Shown: positions 45,047-55,200 of the stretch, in pieces
Layout: every line of letters starts with the position of its first letter
Position numbering within the stretch: the stretch's first letter is position 1
Source of the DNA: Hassallia sp050875635
GTDB taxonomy: Bacteria; Cyanobacteriota; Cyanobacteriia; Cyanobacteriales; Nostocaceae
Length of the DNA stretch: 64,000 nucleotides
Assembly (NCBI RefSeq): GCF_050875635.1
Contig: NZ_JBPAOH010000016.1
Location: 20,177 to 84,176, forward strand
Reading direction: 5' to 3'
Position numbers and translations under genes: made by a program
Notes under the pieces: generated by a model
Seen by the model: only the letters and a program-made list of their open reading frames with translations
Databases searched by the model: none
Told to the model about the DNA's origin: nothing

Positions 45047-45793
45047 ATGAAGAATGCAAAGTATCGAGTCCGACAAATTGCTGCGAAAGTGACTACCGTT
45101 GCTGGATTATTAGGTATCACTGGTTTAGCAGCAGTAGGATATTATGCGTTCACTCCACCGTCTATTAATCGATTGTCACTTCCCGAACACCTGATTTCGT
45201 TAGAATCACCAATGGGCAAAAAATTACTAAGTGAGAGCCAAATACGAAAAGACTACAGCCTACTTAATACTTACTTTGAAACTCAGAAGCGTCCTGCTTA
45301 TTGTGGTGTTGCTAGTGGGGTGATGGTTCTTAACGCTTTGGGAAGTCATCAAAGTACGTACCAACGTCTGACTCAGGATACTTTCTTTACTAGCACTGCA
45401 TCAAGCATTCGCTCACCTTACTTAGTTACTTTTCTGGGAATGTCGCTTGACGAATTAGCAATCCTCCTACAAAGTCACAACCGCAAAGTTGAGGTATATC
45501 ATGCATCAACTACCACACTAGAACAGTTTCGTGCGGTAGCAAAAGCTAATCTAAAAAATGATAATGATTTTATTATCGTTAACTATAATCGTTCGGCAAT
45601 AGGTCAAATCGGAGGCGGACATATCTCCCCCATTGCAGCATATCACGAAAAAACAGATAAATTTCTGATTGAAGATGTATCAAGTTACAAATATCCTCCT
45701 GTTTGGGTAAGAGCCACAATGCTTTGGAATGCAATGAACACTGGTGATGCTATTTCGAGTCAAACACGCGGATATTTAATAGTTAAAAGATAG
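45047..45793 (+). CDS. Phytochelatin-synthase-like papain-fold enzyme
   Basis: 248 residues. A membrane/signal segment near the start (VAGLLGITGLAAVGYYAF) is followed by the Cys-His-Asp triad of the phytochelatin synthase family: QKRPAYCGVASGVMVLNALG (Cys near 86), GGGHISPIAAYHEKTDKF (His) and LIEDVSSYKYPPVWV (Asp). The length matches the bacterial one-domain proteins such as Nostoc alr0975 (about 240 residues), which cleave glutathione to gamma-Glu-Cys more than they make phytochelatin. Its setting between NHLM export genes is odd; it could act on Cys-containing peptides, but heavy-metal or glutathione metabolism is the default reading. Confidence 0.85.
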   Translation: MKNAKYRVRQIAAKVTTVAGLLGITGLAAVGYYAFTPPSINRLSLPEHLISLESPMGKKLLSESQIRKDYSLLNTYFETQKRPAYCGVASGVMVLNALGSHQSTYQRLTQDTFFTSTASSIRSPYLVTFLGMSLDELAILLQSHNRKVEVYHASTTTLEQFRAVAKANLKNDNDFIIVNYNRSAIGQIGGGHISPIAAYHEKTDKFLIEDVSSYKYPPVWVRATMLWNAMNTGDAISSQTRGYLIVKR

Positions 45794-45809
45794 CATTATT
45801 CAAGACCAT

Positions 45810-45840
45810 GTAGAGACAAAGGTTCAACCGTTGTCTCTAC
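45810..45840. repeat. GTAGAGACAA hairpin
   Basis: GTAGAGACAA (45810-45819) pairs with TTGTCTCTAC (45831-45840). A member of a dispersed hairpin family common in cyanobacteria; may also end the preceding transcript. Confidence 0.6.
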
Positions 45841-45892
45841 AACCAATTTGTGTAAAACGAGCGGTCTTAACGGGAAGTATCAAAATCAAAAT

Positions 45893-48634
45893 ATGGAAGT
45901 TGTGTATCGCCTGAAAGCAAATGAACAGCTACTGCTAGATGACCCGGAAAAGGTATGGGTTATGCAAACTGGCACCTTATCAGTGTTTGCCACAAAAATC
46001 TCAAAGGAGATGCCAGAGGACTTTACAGAAGTAGCTGCAAATGAGCATCGCCGTTATTTATTCAGTGTCGGTACTCTTGAGGCGTTGTTTGGTGCAGCAA
46101 CCAATCATTCAGATTCTTTGAGTTTAGTAGCAGTAGCGATCGAAGCAACAGAATTATGGCAAATATCAATTGCAGATTTAGTCAAGCTAGTGGCGACGGG
46201 TGAAGCGGAAGCGATGCTGCAAACCGCGACGCACGCGTTAGCGAAGCTTACCGAAGCTATCGCTTTAATAGAAGGTTGGATAAACCACTTAAATGAGATA
46301 TTCAGGACGGAACCCTATTCAGCAAATTTTTCTCACTATTTATCATTAATAAAACCAGAAAATGCCGCTTCACTGCCAAGCATTTTGGCTGATTTACATT
46401 CTGAATTCTTCGACTATTTAAACAAGCTCCAACAGCAGGAAACTCTTACTGCCTTTCGCCAATTTCAACAACGAGAGCAACTCAATCGTCAAGTAGTCAA
46501 TTCTGCACTCTCAAAGTTAGCTTTTGTATTGCAACCGCAGCAAGAAACTGCATTTTCTCAACTTGGAACGCCTTTATTGGTGGCAGCAGGTGCAGTAGCA
46601 AAGGTAATGGGGATAAATATTAGTCCACCTGCCCAGTCAGATTCACTTAGTCAAGCTAAAGATCCAGTGGAGGCTCTAGCGCGTTCCTCTCAAATTCGCA
46701 CCCGTCGTGTAGTGTTAGAGGATGGCTGGTGGCTTCATGAGTATGGTCCTCTGTTAGCTTACACTTTTGAAGAACAGCGTCCAGTAGCATTGTTGCCAGC
46801 AAACAGCCGTTATATTTTATTCGATCCAGTAACGCGATCGCGCACATCTGTAGATCAGGTAATTGCGGCAACACTCGAAAGAGTTGCATACCAGTTTTAC
46901 CGACCTTTACCCAACGTCGTCAACAATGTAATTGGGTTGTTCGAGTTTGGCGTCAAGGGTTATCAAAAAGACATAATTCTAGTTTTGGTAGCTGGGATTG
47001 TTGGCTCCCTTTTGGGGATGGTTGTGCCGCAAGCAACAGCGCTTTTGGTGGATAATGCAATTCCAGATAGCGATCGCAGCTTATTATGGCAAATAGGGCT
47101 GGCATTGTTTGCACTCTTGTTGGGAAGGACAGCGTTTGCAATGTCCTCTGGTATTATTTCACTGCGAATCGAAAACGCTGCTAATGGCGCGTTGCAGCCT
47201 GCAATTTGGGACAGACTGCTGAGATTAAGTCCGGCATTTTTTCGCGACTATTCCTCTGGTGATTTGGTAAACCGCACCTTATCTGTGAACCAGATTCGTC
47301 AGATCCTGTCAGGGGCAACGCAACGCACTTTATTGAGCGCACTGTTTGCTTTACTGAATGCAGTGTTAATGTTTGTTTACAGTTGGCAATTAGCTTTAGT
47401 GGGGGTAGGTATAGCTCTTTTGACAACTATTGTCACCACTGTTGCAAGCTTGCTGGTAATACGTAAATTGCGACAGCAGCAAGAACTAGATGGCTTCCTT
47501 AACGGGCTAATTGTACAACTAATTAACGGCGTAGCCAAGCTACGGGTAGCAATGGCAGAAGAACGGGCGTTTGCGGCTTGGGCAGAGCAGTACAGCAAGC
47601 GTTCACGGCTCAAGGCTAGTTTCCAACTTATCAGAGACAATGTTTCTGTGTTTAATGAGGTATTGTCCCTAGTTACTTCGGCGCTGTTGTTTTGGTTTGC
47701 GACTGAATCTATTGGGATGGCTCAAGGGTCAGGGTTGACAGTAGGCAAGTTTTTGGCTTTTAATGCTGCATTGGGCATTTTTATTGGGGGAGTCAGCGAC
47801 CTCAGTAATACTTTGACTGACATTTTGGCGATCGTGCCGTTGTGGGAACGGGCAAAGCCAATTTTACAAGCACAACCGGAGTACGATCCAAGCAAAGCAA
47901 CCCCAGGCGTCTTGACGGGTCGTGTAGCCTTAGACCATGTTAACTTTCGCTACCGTGACGATGGATTACCGATACTTAATGATATCAGTCTGTATGCAGA
48001 ACCAGGGGAATTTGTCGCGATAGTCGGACCTTCGGGAAGTGGGAAGTCAACGATATTCAGGTTGTTGTTGGGGTTTGAGACTCCACCAAAAGGAACAGTG
48101 TACTACGATCGCTTTGACTTGGCTTCCCTGGATCTTCAGGCAGTGCGAAGGCAGTTAGGGGTAGTGTTGCAAAATGGTCGCATTGGCACAGGTTCGATTT
48201 TTGAGAATATCACTGCCGGAGCCAATGTATCGCACAAGCAAGCTCAAGAGGCGGCGCGAATGGCGGGTTTTGCTGATGATATCGAGCTTTTTCCAATGGG
48301 AATGCACACAGTTATCAGCGAAGGTGGTACCAATCTTTCTGGGGGACAGCGACAGCGATTGTTGATTGCTAGAGCGCTAGTCAATCAACCGAAAATCATC
48401 TTGATGGATGAGGCTACCAGTTCTTTGGATAACCGTACGCAAGCGATCGTCACTGAAAGTTTAGATCAATTGAATGCTACTCGGATAGTGATTGCCCACC
48501 GTCTCAGCACAATTCGCAATGCTGACCGAATTTACGTAATTGAAGCAGGTCGCGTGGTGCAGGTGGGTACATTTTCGGAGCTAGTTAACACTCAAGGGCT
48601 ATTTGCTCAACTAGTTGCCCGACAAATCGAGTAA
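45893..48634 (+). CDS. NHLM ABC transporter with N-terminal cNMP-like domain
   Basis: About 913 residues from ATG 45893. The N-terminal region (about 1-110; VMQTGTLSVFATKI, RYLFSVGTLEALFG) is cyclic-nucleotide-binding-like, as in the second NHLM exporter ATPase subunit. A central helical part follows, then six membrane helices (about 355-620), then an ABC ATPase: GPSGSGKSTIFRLLLG, LSGGQRQRLLIARALVNQ, IILMDEATSSLDN. It has no C39 peptidase. In this family the protein pairs with the peptidase-ABC protein, here at 40625. The two are separated by pseudogenes, the phosphotransferase and the phytochelatin-synthase-like gene. Confidence 0.9.
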   Translation: MEVVYRLKANEQLLLDDPEKVWVMQTGTLSVFATKISKEMPEDFTEVAANEHRRYLFSVGTLEALFGAATNHSDSLSLVAVAIEATELWQISIADLVKLVATGEAEAMLQTATHALAKLTEAIALIEGWINHLNEIFRTEPYSANFSHYLSLIKPENAASLPSILADLHSEFFDYLNKLQQQETLTAFRQFQQREQLNRQVVNSALSKLAFVLQPQQETAFSQLGTPLLVAAGAVAKVMGINISPPAQSDSLSQAKDPVEALARSSQIRTRRVVLEDGWWLHEYGPLLAYTFEEQRPVALLPANSRYILFDPVTRSRTSVDQVIAATLERVAYQFYRPLPNVVNNVIGLFEFGVKGYQKDIILVLVAGIVGSLLGMVVPQATALLVDNAIPDSDRSLLWQIGLALFALLLGRTAFAMSSGIISLRIENAANGALQPAIWDRLLRLSPAFFRDYSSGDLVNRTLSVNQIRQILSGATQRTLLSALFALLNAVLMFVYSWQLALVGVGIALLTTIVTTVASLLVIRKLRQQQELDGFLNGLIVQLINGVAKLRVAMAEERAFAAWAEQYSKRSRLKASFQLIRDNVSVFNEVLSLVTSALLFWFATESIGMAQGSGLTVGKFLAFNAALGIFIGGVSDLSNTLTDILAIVPLWERAKPILQAQPEYDPSKATPGVLTGRVALDHVNFRYRDDGLPILNDISLYAEPGEFVAIVGPSGSGKSTIFRLLLGFETPPKGTVYYDRFDLASLDLQAVRRQLGVVLQNGRIGTGSIFENITAGANVSHKQAQEAARMAGFADDIELFPMGMHTVISEGGTNLSGGQRQRLLIARALVNQPKIILMDEATSSLDNRTQAIVTESLDQLNATRIVIAHRLSTIRNADRIYVIEAGRVVQVGTFSELVNTQGLFAQLVARQIE

Positions 48635-48669
48635 TATTGGGCACTCTTCGTGCCCGCGACGAGATTAAA

Positions 48670-48867
48670 TTATTTGAAAGAATCCCCAGAGCGCTTATTC
48701 GCCTCAGGCAACAATTGACCTAAATACCCACCGACACCAACTTTTGCTAAGTCTCCAAAGGTGGGGCGGAAGTTATGGTCTGCGATCGCGAGCACCAGCG
48801 CACCAATTACCAAAATAATTACAACTACAGACCTAACAGTAATGCATGACAGCATCTTAACCCTCAT
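48670..48867 (-). CDS. Small membrane protein, phage-like
   Basis: 65 residues with one membrane helix (SVVVIILVIGALVLAIAD) and a short soluble tail (FRPTFGDLAKVGVGGYLGQL). It overlaps the upstream coiled-coil gene by eleven bases. The size, helix and setting next to a collagen-like fibre gene resemble small phage proteins, but no family is certain. Confidence 0.55.
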   Translation of the reverse strand: MRVKMLSCITVRSVVVIILVIGALVLAIADHNFRPTFGDLAKVGVGGYLGQLLPEANKRSGDSFK

Positions 48868-49166
48868 CTGACCTTACTTTGTGCTTTATTTGCAACTTGA
48901 GTTCTTTGATTTCATCAAAAAGTCGGTTAGCTTTATGATCGATTTTTTCTTCGTTAGCATGTATTAAATAATCTACTCGCTCAAAACGTTCACAGTAAGC
49001 AGCTACATGCACGCCAAAATTAAATTCGTTTTCAGCGATCCGCTTATTGAGTGATTTGTTTAGCTCATCGATTGCATCATAAATCGCCTTCTCAACTTGA
49101 AACACTCTATAAGTGATTGAGATCAAAGCTATAATTCCCAAACAGGATATCGAGATTATTTTTCAT
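48857..49166 (-). pseudogene. Small membrane-anchored coiled-coil protein, frameshifted at its start
   Basis: The frame from TTG 49141 gives LGIIALISITYRVFQVEKAI, then coiled coil (AIDELNKSLNKRIAENEF; KIDHKANRLFDEIKELKLQI). A better start, ATG at 49166, overlaps the upstream stop (TAATGA) but is in another phase. Removing one A from the five-A run after it would give MKIISISCLGIIALIS, a proper membrane helix. So the gene probably has a one-base indel, or the read is wrong there. Function unknown. Confidence 0.55.
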
Positions 49167-49648
49167 TAATTTAGTCCAAACAAAAAGCTCAAACCAACGC
49201 TGGTATTATTGCCACTTGCAAGTTTTATTGCACCACTTGGTTCTACTTGCCATCGAGCAGTTCCACCACTGGCATAAGTTGCTAACCAAATAATTTCATT
49301 TGGTCGATATCCAGCGGGTAAAGTAGCAACTACCTCGTTAGCCACCAAAGCAGTAGATTTTTTTATGGCTCCTTTAACCTCAATGAGGCAATCGCCAAGC
49401 TTACGGCATTGAGGAGTCGCATAAAGAGCCGCATAAGTTGACCATCCAGAAGCTAGGGTTAAATTTTGCCACGCCCCAACTGAAAAGACACCATCTGCCC
49501 CGGTTGCCCCGGTTGCCCCAGTGTCTCCCTTTAGCCCCTGGATACCTTGCGCTCCGGTTGCCCCAGTATCTCCCTTTAGCCCCTGGATACCTTGCGCTCC
49601 GGTTGCCCCAGTATCTCCCTTTAGCCCCTGGATACCTTGCGCCCGTCC
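49166..49648 (-). pseudogene. Collagen-like fibre protein, 5' truncated
   Basis: The open frame has no start codon: a TAG at 49649-49651 is followed by GRAQ and three copies of GIQGLKGDTGATGAQ-type Gly-X-Y repeats, then a globular end (GVFSVGAWQNLTLASGWSTY, AGYRPNEIIWLATYASGGTA). The C-terminal part resembles phage tail-fibre or minor structural proteins. The break lies at a hairpin (49643-49670), so the 5' part was lost by deletion or rearrangement. Confidence 0.65.
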
Positions 49649-49670
49649 CTACCGCAAAAGGCGGGGACGG
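49643..49670. terminator. CCGTCCC hairpin
   Basis: CCGTCCC (49643-49649) pairs with GGGACGG (49664-49670), with CCGC and GCGG extending the stem. It lies at the 3' end of the RHH gene and marks the break in the collagen-like gene. Confidence 0.5.
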
Positions 49671-49672
49671 CT

Positions 49673-49998
49673 TTATTCAGATTGTTTAGTTTCTTCCTCT
49701 AATTGTTCTGATAATTGCTCTAAATTGGTCAAACGTTTATGCAGCTTACCAAGTTTGACTTCCGTCTCTTCTAACTCCTCACGAGTCTCTTTGATCAGCT
49801 GCTTAACAGTTCCCCCACTAGTTTCTCTTTTTGACTGGCTAGAGGTAGTTCCCCTCTCCCTATCATTTCCACCAACTCTGATCGGCTGACCTCCAGGGCA
49901 ATCGCTAAAGAGTCCAGTCTCTGTAAAGTGGTTTCGCTGAGGCTGAGGCTGACTGTTTTCTTGATCTCTCCGCGCTGAAGATGCTTGGCTTTGGGCAT
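49673..49998 (-). pseudogene. RHH DNA-binding protein with coiled coil, frameshifted
   Basis: The frame from ATG 49998 gives MPKAKHLQRGEIKKTVSLSL, then a ribbon-helix-helix domain (SETTLQRLDSLAIALEVSRS; ELVEMIGRGEL), and stops after KEKLVGELLSS. The frame that continues through the same stretch encodes TVKQLIKETREELEETEVKL and a long coiled coil to 49673. An indel in the five-G run (plus-strand 49812-49816) would join them into one 108-residue protein. It may have been a regulator of the neighbouring genes. Confidence 0.6.
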
Positions 49999-50094
49999 TT
50001 TGAGTAACCATACTGAGGTTTTGGGCTTCACTGGGAAACGCTACTCCGAAGGCGTAAGCGTGCTTGAGAAGTTGCGGCGGAATTTCGGATAATT

Positions 50095-51018
50095 TTGGAG
50101 CGTTCGCGAAGCGTTGCCGTACTCGGCATCGCGCTCTGTGTGTGCAGAGTATGCGTTCGCGAAGCGTTGCCGTACGATTACTGCGACTCCCCTAGGCGTT
50201 TTGTCCAAATTCGGGACTTCACTACAACCCGCATTCGGGAACTGGTGCTGAGGCTTGCTCACCTCAATCGGGTGCAGTCACCGATCATCAATCGCTTACG
50301 TCAGGATTTAGCTTGGCAGTTCCCGGAGGTAGCGCACATAAAATCACGGCGGTCGATTGATGGGGATGCGCCACTTCTGTGGGGCTGGCTGTGTGGGGAA
50401 CGTAATTCAAGGCGATATGATGGTTTGCGCGATCGCTCTATTGGACTTGGCATAACCTCGACAGTTCGCCACCACGCCAGACGGTTGTGTGACTTGCAGC
50501 GAGAGGAATACAACATTGAAGTGGAATTACAGCAACTTTTGACTGATTCAAAGTTTACCGCTTACCGCCAGGTTTTTAAGACTTTTGGTTTTGGTTTGCG
50601 ATTGGAGTCAATTATCCTCTCCCAAATTTACCCTATTGAGAATTACTTTGGCGCTGACGGTAAGCCAGAAGTCAGGATTCGCAAGGGTCGAAAGTCTGGA
50701 AAGCCAACTAAACGCTACCTGTCACTACGTCGATTCCAGAAATCTCTAGGGCTTGCACCGTCCTTAGAAGCGTCCGGTGATAAAAGTAAAATTAAGATCC
50801 AAGGTGGTTCTGATTTGTGTCGTATCGCCTTCTGGCAATGGGTTTTCACTCGTATTGAGGTTAAGCGCTGCCGCCTTAATAATGAGATTGGTGCAGCGCT
50901 GGGCGCTCAGTTGGATGCTGAAAAAGTAGCGGGGCGCCCGGTTCGATTGGTGCGATCGCGCATATCCGCCAAGGCTGCAAAGTTACTATTTCGGGAATTA
51001 GTTAAAGCTCTAGAGTGA
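50095..51018 (+). CDS. IS110-like transposase-related protein, 5' end disrupted by repeats
   Basis: 307 residues from a TTG; the true start is unclear. From about residue 40: TTTRIRELVLRLAHLNRVQS and PIINRLRQDLAWQFPEVA recall the IS110 middle helices. The C-terminal part (FGFGLRLESIILSQIYPIE; SLRRFQKSLGLAPSLEASGD; DLCRIAFWQWVFTRIE) resembles the IS116/IS110/IS902 transposase domain. The usual N-terminal DEDD catalytic part is missing. The first 30 codons consist largely of a duplicated 23-base repeat. The end overlaps the GTG start of the PepSY gene by four bases. Could also be a domesticated protein. Confidence 0.5.
   Translation: MERSRSVAVLGIALCVCRVCVREALPYDYCDSPRRFVQIRDFTTTRIRELVLRLAHLNRVQSPIINRLRQDLAWQFPEVAHIKSRRSIDGDAPLLWGWLCGERNSRRYDGLRDRSIGLGITSTVRHHARRLCDLQREEYNIEVELQQLLTDSKFTAYRQVFKTFGFGLRLESIILSQIYPIENYFGADGKPEVRIRKGRKSGKPTKRYLSLRRFQKSLGLAPSLEASGDKSKIKIQGGSDLCRIAFWQWVFTRIEVKRCRLNNEIGAALGAQLDAEKVAGRPVRLVRSRISAKAAKLLFRELVKALE
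50100..50175. repeat. Direct repeat with GTTCGCGAAGCG core
   Basis: GCGTTCGCGAAGCGTTGCCG followed by TAC occurs at 50100-50122 and 50153-50175. It carries the GTTCGCGAAGCG-type palindrome of dispersed cyanobacterial repeats and is translated at the start of the IS110-like frame. Confidence 0.75.
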
Positions 51019-52223
51019 ATTCTAAAAAGCTACGCAATTTGATGTTTGCTTTACATCGGTACATTGGGTTAGGTGTAGGACTGATTGCGATTATTGTTGG
51101 TTTCACCGGGAGCCTGCTGGTCTTTCACACAGAAATCAGTGATGTTCAGCTATATCGCCAGATCGGGACGATTACTCCTCAAGGTGAACCTTTGCCGATT
51201 GAGACAATCCTCAATACGGTGAAATCTACTTGTACCAATCAACCAGATGCCTTGCTCCAGGTACTTTATCTGCCAGTAAAACCCTCAAAGCCAGCGAATG
51301 TTGTTTATGCAACCAAAGAAAACGATTGGATCGATAACTATGTGAATCCCTATACGGGGGTGGTTCTCAGCAACACTCTTAAACCAAATGCTGGGCAGCG
51401 TTTTTTCAAAGTTGCATATAAACTGCACTACGCTCTGTTAGCAGGCGACATCGGACTCAAGATTGTGGGTATTGTTGGCTTGCTGATGTGTATTCTCAGC
51501 ATCACGGGATTGGTGCTATGACCTGGATGGAGAAAGCTGATTGCAGGCTTCACAATCAAGTGGAATGCCCATCCCAAGCGCGTGAACTTCGATATTCACA
51601 AAGTAGTGGGAGTGGTTGTAGCTACTTTCTTAGTGCTGACGTTTTTCACAGGGTTCTGCTGGAATTTTTATGAGTTCAGTGAATCCTTTATTCGTGCAGT
51701 GACGTTCAGTCCCCCAAAAACTTACCCAGTTTCCAAACCGATCGCAGGTCAATCTCCGCTACCATTAGCCGAACAACTAAAAACGGCACAGGCAGCGTTA
51801 CTAGGTGCAGAACTTCAAACGATTTACTTTCCGCAGAAACCAGAAAATACCTTATCGATGCGATATAAGTTTCCCCAAGAAGCGGGGGACATCGGCAGAA
51901 GCGAGGTTTATCTCGATCAGTACAGTGGCAAGGTGTTACGAGTCGATAATGGGTTAGAGCAATCGTTGGGCGATCGCGTCCTCAACTCCTTTGAACCTTT
52001 ACACTTCGGCACTTTTGGTGGCTTACCCACCCGCATTCTCTACGTGTTCGTAGGACTTGCGCCGTTAATCTTGTTTATTACTGGCTTTGTGATGTGGCGA
52101 TATCGCAAAAGACCTACGACTAATTTACTTACAGAGGCGATGCCTACGGTTACCCGTACCCCTACGGGGAAGCAAGCTACGCGCAGCGTCTCCGACAGGA
52201 GAAGCGGCAACGCCCAAAAGTAG
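51015..52223 (+). pseudogene. PepSY-associated membrane protein with in-frame TGA
   Basis: The whole reading frame from GTG 51015 to 52223 codes for one PepSY-TM protein: FALHRYIGLGVGLIAIIVGF, KLHYALLAGDIGLKIVGIVG and, after the break, NFDIHKVVGVVVATFLVLTF and FGGLPTRILYVFVGLAPLIL. It is cut by TGA at 51519-51521, where homologues have Trp (GLVL-W-PGWRKL); TGG to TGA is one change. The 3' end is extended by a translated dispersed repeat. Such proteins are linked to iron uptake or reductase functions. Either a pseudogene or a sequencing error. Confidence 0.75.
52138..52216. repeat. Dispersed repeat at the PepSY 3' end
   Basis: GATGCCTACGGTTACCCGTA then AGCGTCTCCGACAGGAGAAG then CGGCAACGC. It is translated in the PepSY frame as VTRTPTGK...SVSDRRSGNA. 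The same repeat, same orientation, lies at 52428. Confidence 0.8.
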
Positions 52224-52253
52224 AAACGCTCCGATTTTATCTGTTAAAAATTT

Positions 52254-55200
52254 TTACATAGTCAGGAGAATTCCCAGCAAATCTGTACCTGCGCTGATGA
52301 AGGTGTCGTTACCGTTTTGGCTGATGTTCAAGTTGTTGAAAGTTAAACCACCAGTTAAAGTGATGCGATCGCCTTCATCAAACTTAATAATCGTCGCTTC
52401 CCCGGCATCTTCACCCAAAATAAAGCGATGCCTACGGCAACCCGTTCGCGTAGCGTCTCCGACAGGAGAAGCGGGAACGCTTCCATTAAGAGTGAAAATC
52501 GTATCAATACCAGAAGAGGTAATTGTATTGTTACCTTCTCCCGCATAAATGATGTTATTTCCTTTCCCTGCGTTGATGATGTCATTTACAGCACTTGCGT
52601 AGGTAGTATTATTGCTAGTATCTGCATAGATGGTGTTGTTGCCTTCACGTGCGTAAATCGTGTTATTGCCACCTAAATCATAAATGGTGTCATCATTATC
52701 AGTTCCATACAGCGTATCGTTGACGACACTTCCTTGAATACCAACTAAATTGCTGGGATTGCGGGGATTGTAGCTGGTGGTGTCAATCGTCAACGCATTT
52801 GGTAAAGCGTTAACAATGTTTTCCCAAGGAACTAGTTTAAAGTTGGTTTTGACGTTTTCGCCATCGACAAGCTTTGCGGGGAGATTATCACCATCTTGGG
52901 TAACGAACAAACCAAAGGGGAAATTAGCACCCAGCGGCACGTTAATTACATCTGCACCATCAGATTGTTGTACACTATCAATTGACCCGTTATTGCCAAC
53001 GGCAAATCTACCCAAGAAATCGTTGTTACCTTCACGGGTGTAAGCTGCAAAGGTGCTGTCTCCTTGGCTGGATGCTAATAAGTAGCCTGTACCATCTTTG
53101 CCGTAATATATAGTTAGTCCTTCTGCGTCATCGGTGAGATTTGTTCCACCCTCAAACCGGACGCGATCGATTAAAGTACCAGTTGTACCACCGTTAGGTT
53201 CAGCTTGAAACTTCCAAATACCGACATCTTCCTGGGCAATGTAGAGAAAACCAAGTTCTTGATCTACGACTGTTCCCTCTGTTTGCGGAGAACGTCCGGG
53301 AGTTGTCGGTGAAGGTAAAGTGAATTCGCGTACTCTTTCTGCTCCTATCTTACCATTGCCTTGGTCAATTAGTTTGAACTGCGCTACATCTCCAGTTGCT
53401 CGGCGATTGGCGAAGACATAGTAATCATCGGTGACAGGACTGCGATATAATGCTAAACCGTAAGCGCTACGTGTTGATGGTGAATAAGGAGGTTCAAACG
53501 GTAAATCTTGGAATAAAGTACCGATGCTGCTATCGGTGATATCTTCTAGATATTCACCGGGATTATTCGGATTGATTTTGAAAATTGCGAGTTTATCGTT
53601 ATTGCGATCGCTTGCGACGGCAATATCAATCGACTCTCCACCCAACTTAAATCCATACTGCAAGTCGATATTGTTATAACGAATATTCCCAGGATTCACT
53701 TCTTGTACCAAATTGCCTGATAAATCATAAACTCGCAAACCGGCATTTTTCACCGCAGTCAGTATCAAGCTTTTTTCCGAATCAGTCGAATTAACGTAGA
53801 TAGCTGGATCGTCAGCATCAGCACGTTGACTGAATGGTAAATTCGGATCGTTGAATAAATCAGGACGAGTTTCTACCGTTGGGGTTGCAGTGGGAATTAA
53901 ATCTGCACCCAAAGTTAAAACCTGTGTAAATTGACTTTGACTGAAGTTGTTATCACTCACCAAGACAATCGATTGCCGTCCATCTGGTAACACGGGACCG
54001 AAAGTGATACCTTCAATATTATCTGTGCCGTTGGGTAAGTTTAACGAGTTAAGATTTAACAGCAAGCGTTTTTCAACAGGTTTGATTGCCGCAACTTCCT
54101 CAGAACTTAAACTGTTAAGCGAATCAACGAAGCTGATATCAGTTGCACCTTGCAAACTAACTTCATAAATCTTAATCGTATTTCCCACACCAGCAGAAAA
54201 AGAACGTTCTAAAGCGAGTAGTGTACCTCGATTATCAATTGCGAGTAAATCCACCAAACCGTTATCAGCGGAACTTGTAGTTGGATTTGGTGTTGTAGCG
54301 ATCGCATCTACATTATATAGATATTCTTTTTCCGGTTGTCCGCTAACCAGATTATATTGCAAAATCCGCGATCGCGAACCGTTAGTTAAAGAAGCGATCG
54401 CACCATCTTGAAATAAAGCGCTTTCAGTAGCAGTGTACAATGTCTTTTGGTTGGGTGCGATCGTCAGACTTTCAAAAGCCAAATTATTCCGAACACCCGA
54501 TACCTGAGTATCACCCGCATCGACAACACCGTTATTATTCGTGTCATTTACCACGGGAAGGAATTTTTTCGGTATAGGTAAAGAACGAATTTGCTGTCCT
54601 GTGGAAAGCGAGAATTCATTAATAAACGGATTCGTCACCCTACCCGCACTCAGATTCACCTCACCTTCAGACGAGATGAAAACAGTATTATTCTTAGTTA
54701 AAGCAATTCCCTCTGGATCTAAACTGTTGAGTAGAAAGAACTTGTTATTTCCGTCTTTGAGTGTAGTGACGTTGGTAAAATTAACTTCTGTTGAATCAGC
54801 GCTAAAAGTATAGAAACGCGCAGGTGCAATTTGCGATCTATCATCAGAAATAGCATAAAAGCGTTTATTTACAGCATCGTAAGTTACACCCGACAAACCA
54901 CCCACAGGAGTTTCCACACCATTAACCTCTCCTGCTACACCAGAAGGAATAAAACCTGTAGGGAAAATCTTCTCCCCTTCATATCCTACACTAGAAACAG
55001 TTTTACCAGCTTCGGTTGCGCCCAGTTGCAAATCTACCCAAACTTGACGATGGTCAGAAGAGGGAAAACCACCAGGAAGTTTCGGATCAAAAGTGCCCAC
55101 CAAAGAAAACATAGGGTCAGTATTTAACGACCAAAACACACCAGAATTCTCAATTTGCAAATCAGTAGAAGGTAAAACATAATCTGTTCTCAGATTTCCC

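Noticed and set aside
48670..51018. Calling the region a complete prophage
   Set aside because: Only small, broken phage-like genes; no integrase, terminase, capsid or attachment sites.
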